Shown: positions 1 to 10,208, counted from the first letter of the stretch. The stretch is 64,000 nucleotides of DNA from Lacinutrix sp. (GCF_029238095.1 NZ_JAQWGS010000015.1:1-64000); one strand, 5' to 3'. A program made the numbers and translations. Notes: generated by a model not told the origin, from the sequence alone.

Positions 1-400
1 TCTTTAACAAGCTTTTATTTATTCTTTTTTATTGTTTTATTTTTAACCCTGCCCTTATTGCTTGTAATCAATACATTACAAATAAATTTTATTTTTAAAT
101 ATTTAATGTTTTTGTCCTTATTATTTATACTGTATTTAAAATGCTATTAACCTATCTGTCAAATACTAAAAATATAATGATGATTATTCTGGAGTTATAA
201 TCGTTTTAAAAAACACTCTAGATTTAATAGCCTTGAACTTTAAAACAGACCTTAACTCAGCTTGTTTGTTTTATTTTGTTACATTAATCAATACTATTTT
301 ACCAATGTTTAGAATCGACACAGCATCATTTTTGCCTTTTACAAAGAGATTTAGTGGAAAGCCTGAACACCTAAAAGTAAATGCTAAAAATCTTTATTCT
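1..400. other. AT-rich stretch without a recognisable gene
   Basis: I see no gene here. A plus-strand frame opens at a TTG at 233 and runs into the convergent porin gene, but it has no ATG near its start, no family resemblance and no signal peptide, so I treat it as chance. The first 230 bases are poly-A/T rich, as expected for an intergenic region between divergent or convergent units. Confidence 0.5.
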
Positions 401-2392
401 TTAAAGAAAGAAGTTCCATACAACACCGAACCTAACTTTGAAATCTCGGAATGGCGTATTTGGTGCAGAATAATAACTGCGTCCTGTAAAAGCAGCATTG
501 AAATGTTCTGCCTTTAAGTAGATTCTTGTTTGTCTAATTTTTGCATTCACAAAAAAATCTAAGCGAGGAAAACCTCCCAACTCTTGATCGTTTTGTGTAT
601 AAAACTCGGCTAAAAGCGGATCATAAGCATCCATATTATAAGCCGTAAAATAATTTAAAGTAATTCCTGTTTGGAGGTACATTGCTTTTTTAAAAACATG
701 ATTAGAATAATACAAAGTATTCCTTGTTATTATCTGAGGAATGTTAAATACTTGGTTTTCATCTATAACATATTGGTACATTACTGTATTGTTAAGTGCG
801 AAATTTCTGTATTTAATTTCTTTATTTGCTTTTAGCCTTAAATAGGTTATTGTTTTATCGTTTTGAAAAGGTCTTACTTGATTAGTTGTCTCGTCTTTAG
901 TAAAATACACATAATCGTTTATTGTTGTTAAATCTAAACTAAGGTCAATAAGCTTTTGAGATTTTATGTTAAGAGATAATTGTTTAGTTTTAATAGTATT
1001 AAACTCGTTTTTCCAATTATAATTCACATAATCACTTTGATATAATAGTGTGTTATAATTTGGAGCAGCAGTATTATGATTAATTTGGGCAGCAACACTT
1101 AGATCATTGTTAAATCTATAAGAGGCTTGTGCTTTTATAAAATTTCCGCCAAAATCACCAGATACATTTACTCCTAATTCTCCTTGAAGATTAAAATCTT
1201 TAATTTGCTTTTTATATTTACCTCCTAAAGCTAAAATACCTCCTTTCAATCTGTTGGTTATCGTATTTCCATTCAACACCACTAGCTTATTGTATCCATA
1301 ATTATAATTTGTATGACTTGCATTGAATTGTAAATCACCAAAAATGTTACTTGAATAATTTAATTGTAATTGGTTAGATAACTCTTCTAAAGTCACTCGG
1401 TCTCTAAGATTACTTGTTCTAAAACTTGTTCCGAAAATATCATTTTGAGAATCTTGTTCAAATAAATAGCTTTTGTCTTTTAGGGACATTATATGTGCTA
1501 CATTTAGGTTGCTTTTAGAAATAGAATCAGACTTATTTATTATATTGTATTTGTGGTTTAAGTAAAACCTTTTACCTTTTAATGTGTTTTGGGCATCTTC
1601 GAAATTTACTTCCAGTACTCCTCTATCGTTAAAATCTTCTTCTCCAGATTCAAAAAACAAAACATTCTCATCTGTTAAACCTCCATTTTCTTCGTTAAAG
1701 AGGTCTTGAGAAACAAAATGCATATTCGCAACATATTTATTGTTCTTAGTTTTATAGCTAGACGTAAATCTAAAATTACCTGTACTTGTTAGAATATGTT
1801 GATAATTACCCAAAGAGCGCAAACCTTTATAAGCAACAGAAAAATTAAATTGCTTAGATGTATTAATAGTAAAGAAAGCATCTAATAGCTGGCCTTGCTC
1901 GAAAGCAGACTTATACATTAACTCTGTTAATGGTGTTGGTACATGAAAATAGTTTATGTCTTCAATTTCCATATAATTAAAATGTCTTGCTCGTGCTCCA
2001 AATTCTGGCATTAAAGAAATACTCTCAAAGTTTTTACTAAGCGTATTATAAGTTTGACCAATATTAGAAAAAGGAATTAAATTAAATTCGTCTTTTCTAA
2101 GGTAGTTGTATTTGTACTCTTTTTGAATGGTAAGTGTTGTATCGACATATGTGGTGTCGTTTTTATGTGAGATAATTAAATAGTCTGTAATTTTAGCATC
2201 TAAATTTTTTAAATTCTCATTACTTGTACTTTTTGTGCTTAATTGTGATAAACTGTCGTTTCTAACATTTCTATCACCAGAAAAATTATTAATATCCTTA
2301 CCGCCTTGCCCTATTGTAGGTTTTGGAGTTGTTTGAGCATTAGAAACACTAACAAAACAAATTAAAAAAAATGCAAAAATTATTTTATTCAT
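401..2392 (-). CDS. putative outer-membrane porin (Porin_10-like)
   Basis: A 663-residue secreted protein. Residues 1-19 form a typical signal peptide (hydrophobic run, cleavage after SNA before QTT). The rest is rich in alternating aromatic/polar strands (tyrosine, asparagine, phenylalanine), and the chain ends in a hydrophobic ...VVWNFFL strand, as outer-membrane beta-barrels do. Length and composition match the Bacteroidota 'putative porin' family. It probably forms a barrel in the outer membrane; the substrate is unknown. It stands alone, with a TATTTTTG -7 box 25 bases before the ATG and the divergent rnhB upstream. Assignment is by overall pattern, not by a diagnostic motif. Confidence 0.75.
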   Translation of the reverse strand: MNKIIFAFFLICFVSVSNAQTTPKPTIGQGGKDINNFSGDRNVRNDSLSQLSTKSTSNENLKNLDAKITDYLIISHKNDTTYVDTTLTIQKEYKYNYLRKDEFNLIPFSNIGQTYNTLSKNFESISLMPEFGARARHFNYMEIEDINYFHVPTPLTELMYKSAFEQGQLLDAFFTINTSKQFNFSVAYKGLRSLGNYQHILTSTGNFRFTSSYKTKNNKYVANMHFVSQDLFNEENGGLTDENVLFFESGEEDFNDRGVLEVNFEDAQNTLKGKRFYLNHKYNIINKSDSISKSNLNVAHIMSLKDKSYLFEQDSQNDIFGTSFRTSNLRDRVTLEELSNQLQLNYSSNIFGDLQFNASHTNYNYGYNKLVVLNGNTITNRLKGGILALGGKYKKQIKDFNLQGELGVNVSGDFGGNFIKAQASYRFNNDLSVAAQINHNTAAPNYNTLLYQSDYVNYNWKNEFNTIKTKQLSLNIKSQKLIDLSLDLTTINDYVYFTKDETTNQVRPFQNDKTITYLRLKANKEIKYRNFALNNTVMYQYVIDENQVFNIPQIITRNTLYYSNHVFKKAMYLQTGITLNYFTAYNMDAYDPLLAEFYTQNDQELGGFPRLDFFVNAKIRQTRIYLKAEHFNAAFTGRSYYSAPNTPFRDFKVRFGVVWNFFL

Positions 2393-2417
2393 TAAATGAT
2401 ATCTATTTTTAACCTGA

Positions 2418-2425
2418 CAAAAATA
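2418..2425 (-). promoter_or_regulatory. Bacteroidota -7 box (TATTTTTG) of the porin gene
   Basis: Read on the minus strand this is TATTTTTG, a match to the phylum's TAnnTTTG consensus, 25 bases before the porin ATG. A convincing -33 TTG at the usual spacing is not obvious, so only the -7 element is claimed. Confidence 0.45.
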
Positions 2426-2545
2426 GGTACAGATTAAAATTTAAAGTTTTGCCAAAAATATGAAATATCTCAAACTGTTTGGCAAATAAACTCAGAAACG
2501 TATAATTACAATTAATATTACTGTTTTTTGTTAAGAATTACATAA

Positions 2546-3145
2546 ATGCTAAAATTAAAATATTCAAAATTTAAACTAGAATGTGGAACAGACGAGGCAG
2601 GAAGAGGATGCTTAGCTGGACCTGTAACTGCTGCTGCTGTAATTTTGCCAAAGTCCTTTAAAAACGAAGTTTTAAACGATTCTAAACAACTCTCGGAAAC
2701 TAAACGCGAGGTACTAAAACCAATTATAGAAACCCAAGCCATAGCTTTTGCTTTTACCCATGTTTACGAATATGAAATAGATAAAATAAACATTCTTAAC
2801 GCTTCTATTTTAGCCATGCAACGTTCTATTTTACAATTAAATCCAAAACCAGAATTTATAATTGTAGATGGAAATAGGTTTAAGCCCTTACAGGATATTC
2901 CATTTAAAACTATCGTAAAAGGCGATAGTAAATTTTTAAGTATTGCTGCAGCATCAGTTTTAGCAAAAACCCACAGAGATGCTTATATGCTTAAAATTCA
3001 TCAAGAATTCCCAATGTACAATTGGAAACAAAACAAAGGCTACCCAACAAAAGAACACAGAGATGCTATTAGAAAATATGGCCCAACAAAATACCACAGA
3101 AAAAGCTTTAGACTTTTACCTGAACAATTAAAATTAGAATTGTAA
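2546..3145 (+). CDS. rnhB: ribonuclease HII
   Basis: Type 2 RNase H that removes RNA from RNA-DNA hybrids, including single misincorporated ribonucleotides, in the cytoplasm. The 199-residue length is normal. The four metal-binding acidic residues are visible: D16 and E17 in the TDEAGRG motif, D108 in IIVDGN and D127 in KGDSKF, followed by the conserved [10 protein letters not shown] helix. The ATG at 2546 places the first motif at the usual distance from the N-terminus. It is followed within 35 bases by a lipoprotein gene on the same strand, so the two may be co-transcribed. Confidence 0.95.
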   Translation: MLKLKYSKFKLECGTDEAGRGCLAGPVTAAAVILPKSFKNEVLNDSKQLSETKREVLKPIIETQAIAFAFTHVYEYEIDKINILNASILAMQRSILQLNPKPEFIIVDGNRFKPLQDIPFKTIVKGDSKFLSIAAASVLAKTHRDAYMLKIHQEFPMYNWKQNKGYPTKEHRDAIRKYGPTKYHRKSFRLLPEQLKLEL

Positions 3146-3177
3146 TTTTGATTATGCTAAAATACTTTAATCATAGA

Positions 3178-5616
3178 ATGAAAAATTTAAGTTTTACTAT
3201 AGTTTTTTTTATACTGCTTGTGAGTTGTAACACGAACAGCAATAAAAACGCATCTGAATATGATTTTATTCCTGAGGAAGCTTCAATTATTGTAATAATT
3301 AATGACACCGAAAGTCTTGAAACTAATCTAAAAAACAATGGTTTTATTAATGGCCTTTCTAAATCTTCAATGTATAAAAATGCTTCAAAAAAACTAAACC
3401 ACTTAGCCTTAATAAATACAGAACATCCTATTATTATTTCTTTTTTAAATGATAAAAACGATAGCCTTCAATTTACAATAACGACTAAACAAGTACCTAA
3501 TATTTTTGAGACAGACTCACTTTCAAATCATAAAATTGAAACCTTACAAATAGCGAATACAACTGCTAAAAAAATAACTTTTAATAATCAAGTTTTATAC
3601 ACAACTTTTAAAGACAGCATAGCCATTGGTAGCTCAAGCAAAAAACTATTAGAGGCAGCAATCACAAAAAAAACCAAAAACGAAACAAGGCTAAAAGTTA
3701 TAAATACTCTAGATAATAGCAAGTCTGTTTCTGTAGTTTTAAATGACACTAATGGTAGTCTGGTGCGCTCTATATTTAATTCTGAAGTTTTACAGTTTAA
3801 AGATTTTAGTGACTACACTTCGTTTGATGCTGTTATTTCCCAGGACGAAATTCTTTTCAATGGTATTACTAAAGCAGCAGATTCTTCAAAAAAACTCATT
3901 AATATCTTTAAAAACACAATTCCACAAGTCAATGAATTAGCTAAAATTGCACCAAATAATTGTGATGGCTTTTTAAGCTTTACTTTTAATAACTTTAAAA
4001 CCTTTAAAACCAATTTAGATACTTTTAACAAAAAGCAAGACAGTACAACTTTAACTCCTTTATTCGATAATATTATTGAAGTAGGAACCATCTACCTTGG
4101 TGAAAACCAAGCTGTAGTTTTAAACTCAATCGATGTTATTTCTACTAAAGAAAATCTATTAAGTGAACAAAACATAATTGAAACCTACAGACAGGTTCCA
4201 ATTCACGATTTCAGTAAACCGGAAGTATTTAATAATGTGTTTTATCCATTAATTAATAATAGCGAAACCAATTATTATTGTACCATTGACCAATTTTTTA
4301 TTTTTGCAAAAAACACTGAAGCACTAGAAAACATTATTGCAAATTATCAAAACAAAACAACTTTAAGTGATCGTGAATATTACACTAATATCACCAATAA
4401 TTTAAGTACCGAATCTTCAATACTACAGGTTATAAACAACAATAAACTGAAAGATTTAATAGATCTAAATCTAGACGTTAGTTTAAATAATAATTTTGAA
4501 GACTACAAAGTTTCTGCGTTACAATTTGTTTACGATTCGCATTATGCACACCTTCATGGAGCCATTAAAAAAAATAAGATAAAAGCCGAAGCCAATGCGG
4601 TTACAGAGCTTTTAAATATTAAACTTGATGCCGATTTGTTAAACAATCCGCAATTTGTAACAAACCACAGAACAAAGCAAAAAGAAATTGTAATTCAAGA
4701 CATAAACAACAAACTATATCTTATTTCTAATAATGGTAATATTATATGGAAAAAACAACTTGATGGTCCTGTTTTAGGCAAGATAGAACAAATAGACAGT
4801 TACAAAAACGGAAGACTTCAATTAGTGTTTGCCACACCAAACAGCGTTTACTTATTAGATAGAACTGGAAAAGATGTTTCTGGATATCCTCTAAAGTTTA
4901 ACGACAAAATAACCCAACCGCTTTCTGTATTCGATTACGATAAAAACAAAAACTACAGACTGTTTGTAACCCAAGGACCATCTGTTTTATTATACAATGC
5001 TCAAGGCAAAACAGTTAAAGGTTTTCAATTTAAATTAGCTAAAAATACCATAAACCATCAACCACAGCATATAAGAATTGGTAATAAAGACTACATCTTA
5101 ATTAAAACAGATAAGACGCTTCATATTCTAAATAGAAGAGGACAAACACGAGTAAAAGTATTAAAAGACCTAGAATTCTCTAACAAAGCCGTTTTTAATT
5201 ATAATAACACCTTTACAACAACAACTAGAGATGGTAAAATAGTAAGTATCGATCAAAAAGGTAACGTAACTACAAAACCCGTTGACCTAACTAAAAACCA
5301 CCATATTACTACAACTACAAAAACTTTGGTGTCTCAAAACGAGAACATTCTTAACATTAAAAGTAAAAGACTAGAGCTCGATTTAGGCAACTATTCTCCT
5401 GTAAAAATATTTTATATAAAAGATAAAATTTACGTTTCTGTAACAGATTTACAAGCACAAAAAGTATTGCTATTTGATAGTCAAGCAAAGCCTATAGAAA
5501 ACTTTCCTGTATATGGAAACTCTGCCATAGAACTAGATAATATTGATAAAGACGATAGCTTAAAATTTATTACAAAAGGAGATACTAATAGCATTTTACT
5601 TTACGAAATAAATTAG
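3178..5616 (+). CDS. large lipoprotein with a possible C-terminal beta-propeller
   Basis: The start at 3178 is preferred over an in-frame ATG 30 bases earlier because it begins directly with a lipoprotein signal (MKNLSF..., lipobox LVSC, lipidated Cys near residue 17). The mature protein of about 795 residues starts with asparagine-rich sequence. The second half (from about residue 510) contains repeated short segments of the form 'DINNKLYLISNNGNIIWKK', 'NSVYLLDRTGKDVSGYP' and 'LHILNRRGQTRVKV', which look like blades of a PQQ/WD-type beta-propeller. It probably sits in the outer or inner membrane facing the periplasm. No enzyme motif is seen; the function is unknown. Confidence 0.7.
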   Translation: MKNLSFTIVFFILLVSCNTNSNKNASEYDFIPEEASIIVIINDTESLETNLKNNGFINGLSKSSMYKNASKKLNHLALINTEHPIIISFLNDKNDSLQFTITTKQVPNIFETDSLSNHKIETLQIANTTAKKITFNNQVLYTTFKDSIAIGSSSKKLLEAAITKKTKNETRLKVINTLDNSKSVSVVLNDTNGSLVRSIFNSEVLQFKDFSDYTSFDAVISQDEILFNGITKAADSSKKLINIFKNTIPQVNELAKIAPNNCDGFLSFTFNNFKTFKTNLDTFNKKQDSTTLTPLFDNIIEVGTIYLGENQAVVLNSIDVISTKENLLSEQNIIETYRQVPIHDFSKPEVFNNVFYPLINNSETNYYCTIDQFFIFAKNTEALENIIANYQNKTTLSDREYYTNITNNLSTESSILQVINNNKLKDLIDLNLDVSLNNNFEDYKVSALQFVYDSHYAHLHGAIKKNKIKAEANAVTELLNIKLDADLLNNPQFVTNHRTKQKEIVIQDINNKLYLISNNGNIIWKKQLDGPVLGKIEQIDSYKNGRLQLVFATPNSVYLLDRTGKDVSGYPLKFNDKITQPLSVFDYDKNKNYRLFVTQGPSVLLYNAQGKTVKGFQFKLAKNTINHQPQHIRIGNKDYILIKTDKTLHILNRRGQTRVKVLKDLEFSNKAVFNYNNTFTTTTRDGKIVSIDQKGNVTTKPVDLTKNHHITTTTKTLVSQNENILNIKSKRLELDLGNYSPVKIFYIKDKIYVSVTDLQAQKVLLFDSQAKPIENFPVYGNSAIELDNIDKDDSLKFITKGDTNSILLYEIN

Positions 5617-5662
5617 AATTGGCTTTAGCTAAAATAAATAATTAAAAACCATATTATTCAAG

Positions 5663-6712
5663 ATGATTAATCGTAACCAAGCAAGCATTTCAAAATTTAT
5701 AATTCATAAAGTTGGCAACAAACATAATGACACAAAAAATGCGTTTTCACATAAAGAAGTGCATTTCGACGAAGACAGTTACGAGCTAATGTTACCTTTT
5801 TTACTAAGGCCTTTTGGAACCGTTGTACAAAGTTATCGTTTTAATCACCACGCAAATGTAGACCTCAATGAAATTAATGCATATTCTAAGAACATTTTCG
5901 AAGATGATGATGCTTTTATAGAAACCTCAAAAAACATTGTAAAACACCTGTACGAGCAAAGCGACTCTGCGCAAATAAAAACTGGAGATGTTTTGGTAGC
6001 TGTTTTTGAAGGTATAGAGTATAAAGAAATGGTAACCAATGCTATTGGTATTTTTAAAATTGAAAATAAAATTAATTTCTTTCAAACCTATCTCGAAAAT
6101 AACAGCTACGATGTCTTGGTACAAAAAGGGATTTCTAGTAAAAAAGTAGATAAAGGTTGCTTGATTCTTAATCAAAAAGACATGGAAGGCCATATTATTT
6201 TAAGTGTAGACAACAACAGTTACGATGCGCAATATTGGTTAGACAAGTTCTTAAACATTAAGTATGCAGATGATATGAATAATCACACACACAACTACTT
6301 AAACATGTGTAGTGCTTTTTCTACCGAAATTTTAAAACCCAGCTATGGAGAACAACAAAGAAATATCTTTTTAGCCAAAACCATTGACTATTTCAAGGAA
6401 AATGAAGTTATAAATATAGAACGTTTTAAAGAAGACCTTTTTACAGAAGAAAAACACATTAGACAATTTGAAGACTTTAAAAAAGAATATGAAGGCGAGC
6501 AAAATGTATTACTACGTAACCAATTTGATCTAGCTGAAGCAGTTGTAAAAAAAGACAAAAAGAAAATTAAAACAGACATAAAACTAGACACTAACATACA
6601 AATAAAACTAGATATCGATGCGCCAGATGCAGCTAGCGAATACCTAGAACGTGGTTACGACGAGGACAAAAAAATGCACTATTACAAAGTGTTTTTTAAT
6701 GCAGAAGGCTAA
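5663..6712 (+). CDS. nucleoid-associated protein (NdpA/YejK family)
   Basis: A 349-residue soluble protein with no signal peptide. Its N-terminus (ISKFIIHKVGNK...) and middle part (LVAVFEGIEYKEMVTNAIGIFKIE, CLILNQKD) resemble the 37-kDa nucleoid-associated family represented by E. coli YejK/NdpA, which binds double-stranded DNA on the nucleoid. The C-terminal third is lysine- and aspartate-rich. Bacteroidota members of this family exist and have about this length. It lies between a lipoprotein gene and a small membrane protein gene on the same strand. The role in DNA organisation is known only for the proteobacterial relatives. Confidence 0.7.
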   Translation: MINRNQASISKFIIHKVGNKHNDTKNAFSHKEVHFDEDSYELMLPFLLRPFGTVVQSYRFNHHANVDLNEINAYSKNIFEDDDAFIETSKNIVKHLYEQSDSAQIKTGDVLVAVFEGIEYKEMVTNAIGIFKIENKINFFQTYLENNSYDVLVQKGISSKKVDKGCLILNQKDMEGHIILSVDNNSYDAQYWLDKFLNIKYADDMNNHTHNYLNMCSAFSTEILKPSYGEQQRNIFLAKTIDYFKENEVINIERFKEDLFTEEKHIRQFEDFKKEYEGEQNVLLRNQFDLAEAVVKKDKKKIKTDIKLDTNIQIKLDIDAPDAASEYLERGYDEDKKMHYYKVFFNAEG

Positions 6713-6729
6713 ACATAAAAAATTAAACA

Positions 6730-7239
6730 ATGGGTATATTAATAGGCATTTTAATTAGACTAATCACTTTTCCTGGTGTAATTTTAGATTTAATAGTTAA
6801 TATCTTTTCTGCAAAATTACTTGATTTAGAAATTACAGAAATTAACTACGCTTCCATTCTTACAGGAAATCCTGTTAAAATTAAAGAAGACTCTAAGTAC
6901 TATAAACTTTTTCTATTTTCTATCATTCCATTTGTAACACTAACCTTAATTGCTATTCCGTTATGCTACAAAGCTGTAGAATATAACAAAGGCACTGCCT
7001 TTTTAACCTGTGCATGGCTTGGTATTTCTATAGCTGCACAATCTTTTCCAGAAACAGATATTGGTAAGCTAATTTGGAAACGTACAAATATAGAAGTTAA
7101 AAACAAAAATTACATCTCTATATTAGGTTATCCATTTGTAATATTTATTTACTTTTTTAGAATTCTTCATGTGTTCTGGCTCGATATTCTTTATGGTGTT
7201 GGGCTAATGTTTTTAATGGATTATTACTTTTTTAAGTAA
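6730..7239 (+). CDS. small integral membrane protein, unknown function
   Basis: I do not recognise this 169-residue protein as a named family. It has hydrophobic segments near residues 1-25, 58-80, 92-108 and 133-165, so three or four membrane helices are likely. An SFPETDIGKLIWKR loop sits between helices and may face the cytoplasm. It begins 17 bases after the nucleoid-associated protein gene and is probably transcribed with it. Confidence 0.6.
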   Translation: MGILIGILIRLITFPGVILDLIVNIFSAKLLDLEITEINYASILTGNPVKIKEDSKYYKLFLFSIIPFVTLTLIAIPLCYKAVEYNKGTAFLTCAWLGISIAAQSFPETDIGKLIWKRTNIEVKNKNYISILGYPFVIFIYFFRILHVFWLDILYGVGLMFLMDYYFFK

Positions 7240-7414
7240 TTAAAAATGAATTTTATTGCAAAAGGAAAGTATAATAATGAAATAAAGGTTTAATAAATTG
7301 TTACTGGACTTTGTTAAAAAAATAGCTATGTTAGAAATTAAACTAAATGCTGATATAAACATTTAATCAATTTCAAATCAGCTAAATAGCAAGTTTAATT
7401 TTAAAATCTTAAGT

Positions 7415-8116
7415 TTATTCAACAAATTCAGCCTCAAAAAGTGTGGTAAAATGCCTCAATAATTTGCTTTTAACTTCAGCTTCATCAATAGTTTTCTTAC
7501 CTAACTCAACGTTTAGCGAAGTCACAGCTTTTCCTCGTATACCACAAGGTATAATATTATCAAAATAACCCAAATTAGCATTTACATTTAGCGCAAAACC
7601 ATGCATGGTGACCCAACGGCTAGCACGAACTCCCATAGCACATATTTTTCTAGCAAATGGCGTACCTACATCCAGCCAAACACCAGTTTCTCCTGGAGAC
7701 CGCTCAGCTTTTAAACCATATTCTTCAAGTGTAAGAATTATCATTTCTTCTAAAAAACGTAAGTATTTATGTATGTCTGTAAAGAAGTTATCTAAATCTA
7801 AAATTGGGTAGCCCACAATTTGTCCTGGTCCATGGTAGGTAATATCTCCACCTCTATTTATTTTATAGAAAGTGGCACCTTTTTCGGTCAATTGTTTTTC
7901 GTCTAATAACAGATTAGACATATCACCACTTTTACCCAAGGTATATACATGAGGATGCTCGACAAATAAAAAGTAGTTATTGGTTTCTAAACCAGCAGCT
8001 TCTCTCCTATTTTTAATTTTAGTATCTAAAATACCTTTAAATAATTCTTCTTGGTAATCCCAAGTGGCTTTAAAATCTTTAGTTCCTAAATCTTGAAGTA
8101 CAATTGTTTTATTCAT
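7415..8116 (-). CDS. lipB: octanoyl-[acyl carrier protein]:protein octanoyltransferase
   Basis: Transfers octanoyl groups from acyl carrier protein to lipoyl domains, the first step of lipoate assembly. The LipB signature RGGDITYHGPGQIVGYP, the catalytic lysine in RKICAMGVR and the catalytic cysteine in NIIPCGIRG are all present. I use the second in-frame ATG (MNKTIVLQ, 233 residues) because the extra MQS adds nothing conserved. Its products would include the E2 subunit encoded at about 25 kb in this window, whose lipoyl lysine is visible. Confidence 0.95.
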   Translation of the reverse strand: MNKTIVLQDLGTKDFKATWDYQEELFKGILDTKIKNRREAAGLETNNYFLFVEHPHVYTLGKSGDMSNLLLDEKQLTEKGATFYKINRGGDITYHGPGQIVGYPILDLDNFFTDIHKYLRFLEEMIILTLEEYGLKAERSPGETGVWLDVGTPFARKICAMGVRASRWVTMHGFALNVNANLGYFDNIIPCGIRGKAVTSLNVELGKKTIDEAEVKSKLLRHFTTLFEAEFVE

Positions 8117-8152
8117 AGACTGCAAAATTACGATAAATTTAAATCAGCTTGT

Positions 8153-8181
8153 CATTTCAAATGTTTTTCTTGATTGAAATG
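8153..8181. repeat. short intergenic inverted repeat
   Basis: CATTTCAA (8153-8160) is repeated in inverse as TTGAAATG (8174-8181) with a 13-base spacer. It is preceded by GT, giving the GTCATT start shared by the other short palindromes in the window (10171, 22899, 31548, 32808). Confidence 0.5.
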
Positions 8182-8217
8182 AAAGAAAAAGGCATCAAGA
8201 AGTATGGCAACTAAAAA

Positions 8218-8376
8218 CTACTTATTCGGGTTATTTAAGATTACCAATGCCGCAATTACGCCTGGAACCCAACCGCAAAGCCATAATAAAAAAGTGATTA
8301 CTATTGAGCCACAACCTTTATCTAATACAGCTAAAGGTGGACATATAATTGAAAGAATAACTCTCCAGATACTCAT
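8218..8376 (-). CDS. YqaE/Pmp3 family small membrane protein
   Basis: A 52-residue protein starting MSIWRVILSIICPPLAVL. The frame stays open for 14 further codons upstream, but the family always begins just before the first membrane helix, so this ATG is preferred. Two hydrophobic helices are separated by a short polar turn (DKGCGSIV), followed by the conserved WVPGVIAALVI helix. Relatives (plant RCI2, yeast Pmp3, bacterial YqaE) affect membrane potential and stress tolerance; the bacterial role is poorly defined. Confidence 0.85.
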   Translation of the reverse strand: MSIWRVILSIICPPLAVLDKGCGSIVITFLLWLCGWVPGVIAALVILNNPNK

Positions 8377-8422
8377 AATATAAATTTTAATGATTGATGA
8401 TGTATTAATAGGACGCAAACTA

Positions 8423-8452
8423 TTGTGTTTTGTTACAAAGCAATTATCTTTG
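8423..8452 (+). promoter_or_regulatory. lysS promoter (TTG - 19 bp - TATCTTTG)
   Basis: TTG at 8423-8425 and TATCTTTG at 8445-8452 are 19 bases apart, matching the Bacteroidota sigma-A consensus (TTG, then TAnnTTTG). The -7 box ends 20 bases before the lysS ATG. Confidence 0.7.
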
Positions 8453-8472
8453 CAGGCTTAAACACATATATT

Positions 8473-10164
8473 ATGTCACAATTATCTGAGCAAGAGCTCG
8501 TACGAAGAGAAAAGCTAGTAAAGCTTCGCGATATGGGAATTAATCCATATCCAGCAGATTTATTTCCAGTTTCAGAAACGTCTAAAAGCATAAAACAGAA
8601 CTTTAAAGACGGTAAACAGGTAGTAATTGCTGGTAGATTGATGGCAATTAATATACAAGGAAAAGCTTCTTTTGCACAATTACAAGATTCAGAAGGACGC
8701 ATTCAAGTGTATTTTAATAGAGATGAAATTTGTCCTGGTGAGGACAAAGATTTATATAACTTAGTTTTTAAAAAATTATTAGATTTAGGAGACTTTATTG
8801 GTATTGAAGGCGAACTGTTTACCACACAAGTTGGAGAAAAAACAGTTATGGTAAAAGACTTTAAAATGCTAAGTAAAGCATTAAAACCATTACCTATACC
8901 AAAACAAAAAGATGGTAAAACTTACGATGCGTTTACAGACCCAGAAATGCGTTACAGACAACGTTATGCAGATTTAGCAGTAAATCCACATGTAAAAGAG
9001 GTCTTTATTAAACGTACAAAGTTATTTAACGCGATGCGTAATTTCTTTAATAATGCTGGATATTTTGAAGTAGAAACTCCAATTTTACAACCTATTCCTG
9101 GAGGAGCAGCAGCACGTCCATTTATTACACACCACAACAGTTTAGACATTCCGTTATACATGCGTATAGCAAATGAGTTATACTTAAAACGTTTAATAGT
9201 TGGTGGTTTTGATGGTGTTTATGAGTTTTCTAAAAACTTTAGAAACGAAGGTATGGATCGCACTCATAATCCAGAGTTTACAGCTATGGAAATTTATGTG
9301 TCTTACAAAGACTATAATTGGATGATGGATTTCTGTGAGAAATTATTAGAACATTGTGCTATTGCTGTTAATGGAACAACAAAAGCTACTTTTGGTGAAC
9401 ATGAGGTTGACTTTAAAGCGCCTTATGCTCGTGTAACCATGGCAGATTCTATTAAGCATTTTACAGGTTTCGATATTAATGGCAAAACAGAAGCTGAAAT
9501 TTTTGATGCTGCAAAAGGTATGGGAATTGAAGTAGATGCAACCATGGGAAAAGGAAAATTAATTGATGAAATTTTTGGTGAAAAATGTGAAGGTAATTAC
9601 ATACAACCTACCTACATAACAGATTACCCAAAAGAAATGAGTCCGTTGTGTAAAGAACATCGTGACAATCCTGAATTAACAGAGCGTTTTGAGCTTATGG
9701 TTTGCGGAAAAGAAATAGCAAATGCCTATTCTGAATTGAATGACCCAATAGACCAACGCGAACGTTTTGAACACCAATTAAAATTGGCTCAAAAAGGAGA
9801 CGACGAAGCCACAGAGTTTATAGACGAAGACTTTTTACGTGCTTTAGAATACGGTATGCCACCAACATCTGGAATGGGAATTGGTATGGATAGATTAATT
9901 ATGTTTTTAACTAATAACCAAAGTATACAGGAAGTCTTATTTTTTCCGCAAATGCGTCCAGAAAAGAAAGCGGTTGCTATGAGTGACGATGAAAAAGCAG
10001 TTTTCGAAATCTTGAAAAAGAATTCACCTATTGATTTAAATACATTAAAAACACAGTCTGGTTTAAGCAACAAAAAATGGGATAAAACCATTAAAGGATT
10101 AACCAAAATTGGTGTCGCTAAAGTTAGCAAAACAGATGATGGTTTGTTTGTTGAAATGGTTTAA
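8473..10164 (+). CDS. lysS: lysyl-tRNA synthetase (class II)
   Basis: Charges tRNA-Lys with lysine. The ATG at 8473 (MSQLSEQELVRREKL, 563 residues) is chosen because the upstream in-frame extension covers the promoter. An N-terminal OB-fold anticodon domain (about residues 40-150) is followed by the class II core: motif 1 region with TPILQPIPGGAAARPF, motif 2 FRNEGMDRTHNPEFT and motif 3 GMGIGMDRLIMFL. The last 70 residues extend beyond motif 3 with a short helical domain (FEILKKNSPIDLNTLKTQSGLSNKKWDKTIKGL), a tail I associate with Bacteroidota LysS. It is followed by a rho-independent terminator. Confidence 0.97.
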   Translation: MSQLSEQELVRREKLVKLRDMGINPYPADLFPVSETSKSIKQNFKDGKQVVIAGRLMAINIQGKASFAQLQDSEGRIQVYFNRDEICPGEDKDLYNLVFKKLLDLGDFIGIEGELFTTQVGEKTVMVKDFKMLSKALKPLPIPKQKDGKTYDAFTDPEMRYRQRYADLAVNPHVKEVFIKRTKLFNAMRNFFNNAGYFEVETPILQPIPGGAAARPFITHHNSLDIPLYMRIANELYLKRLIVGGFDGVYEFSKNFRNEGMDRTHNPEFTAMEIYVSYKDYNWMMDFCEKLLEHCAIAVNGTTKATFGEHEVDFKAPYARVTMADSIKHFTGFDINGKTEAEIFDAAKGMGIEVDATMGKGKLIDEIFGEKCEGNYIQPTYITDYPKEMSPLCKEHRDNPELTERFELMVCGKEIANAYSELNDPIDQRERFEHQLKLAQKGDDEATEFIDEDFLRALEYGMPPTSGMGIGMDRLIMFLTNNQSIQEVLFFPQMRPEKKAVAMSDDEKAVFEILKKNSPIDLNTLKTQSGLSNKKWDKTIKGLTKIGVAKVSKTDDGLFVEMV

Positions 10165-10170
10165 TAAACT

Positions 10171-10194
10171 TGTCATTCTTGCGAAGGCAGGAAT
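10171..10194. repeat. short GTCATTC palindrome after lysS
   Basis: TGTCATTCTTGC (10171-10182) pairs imperfectly with GGCAGGAAT (10186-10194). It belongs with the GTCATTC...GAAT palindromes elsewhere in the window. Confidence 0.6.
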
Positions 10195-10208
10195 CATACA
10201 AAACAGAG

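Noticed and set aside
233-517. Plus-strand frame of 94 codons at the left edge
   Set aside because: TTG start, no family resemblance, and its second half overlaps the convergent porin gene.
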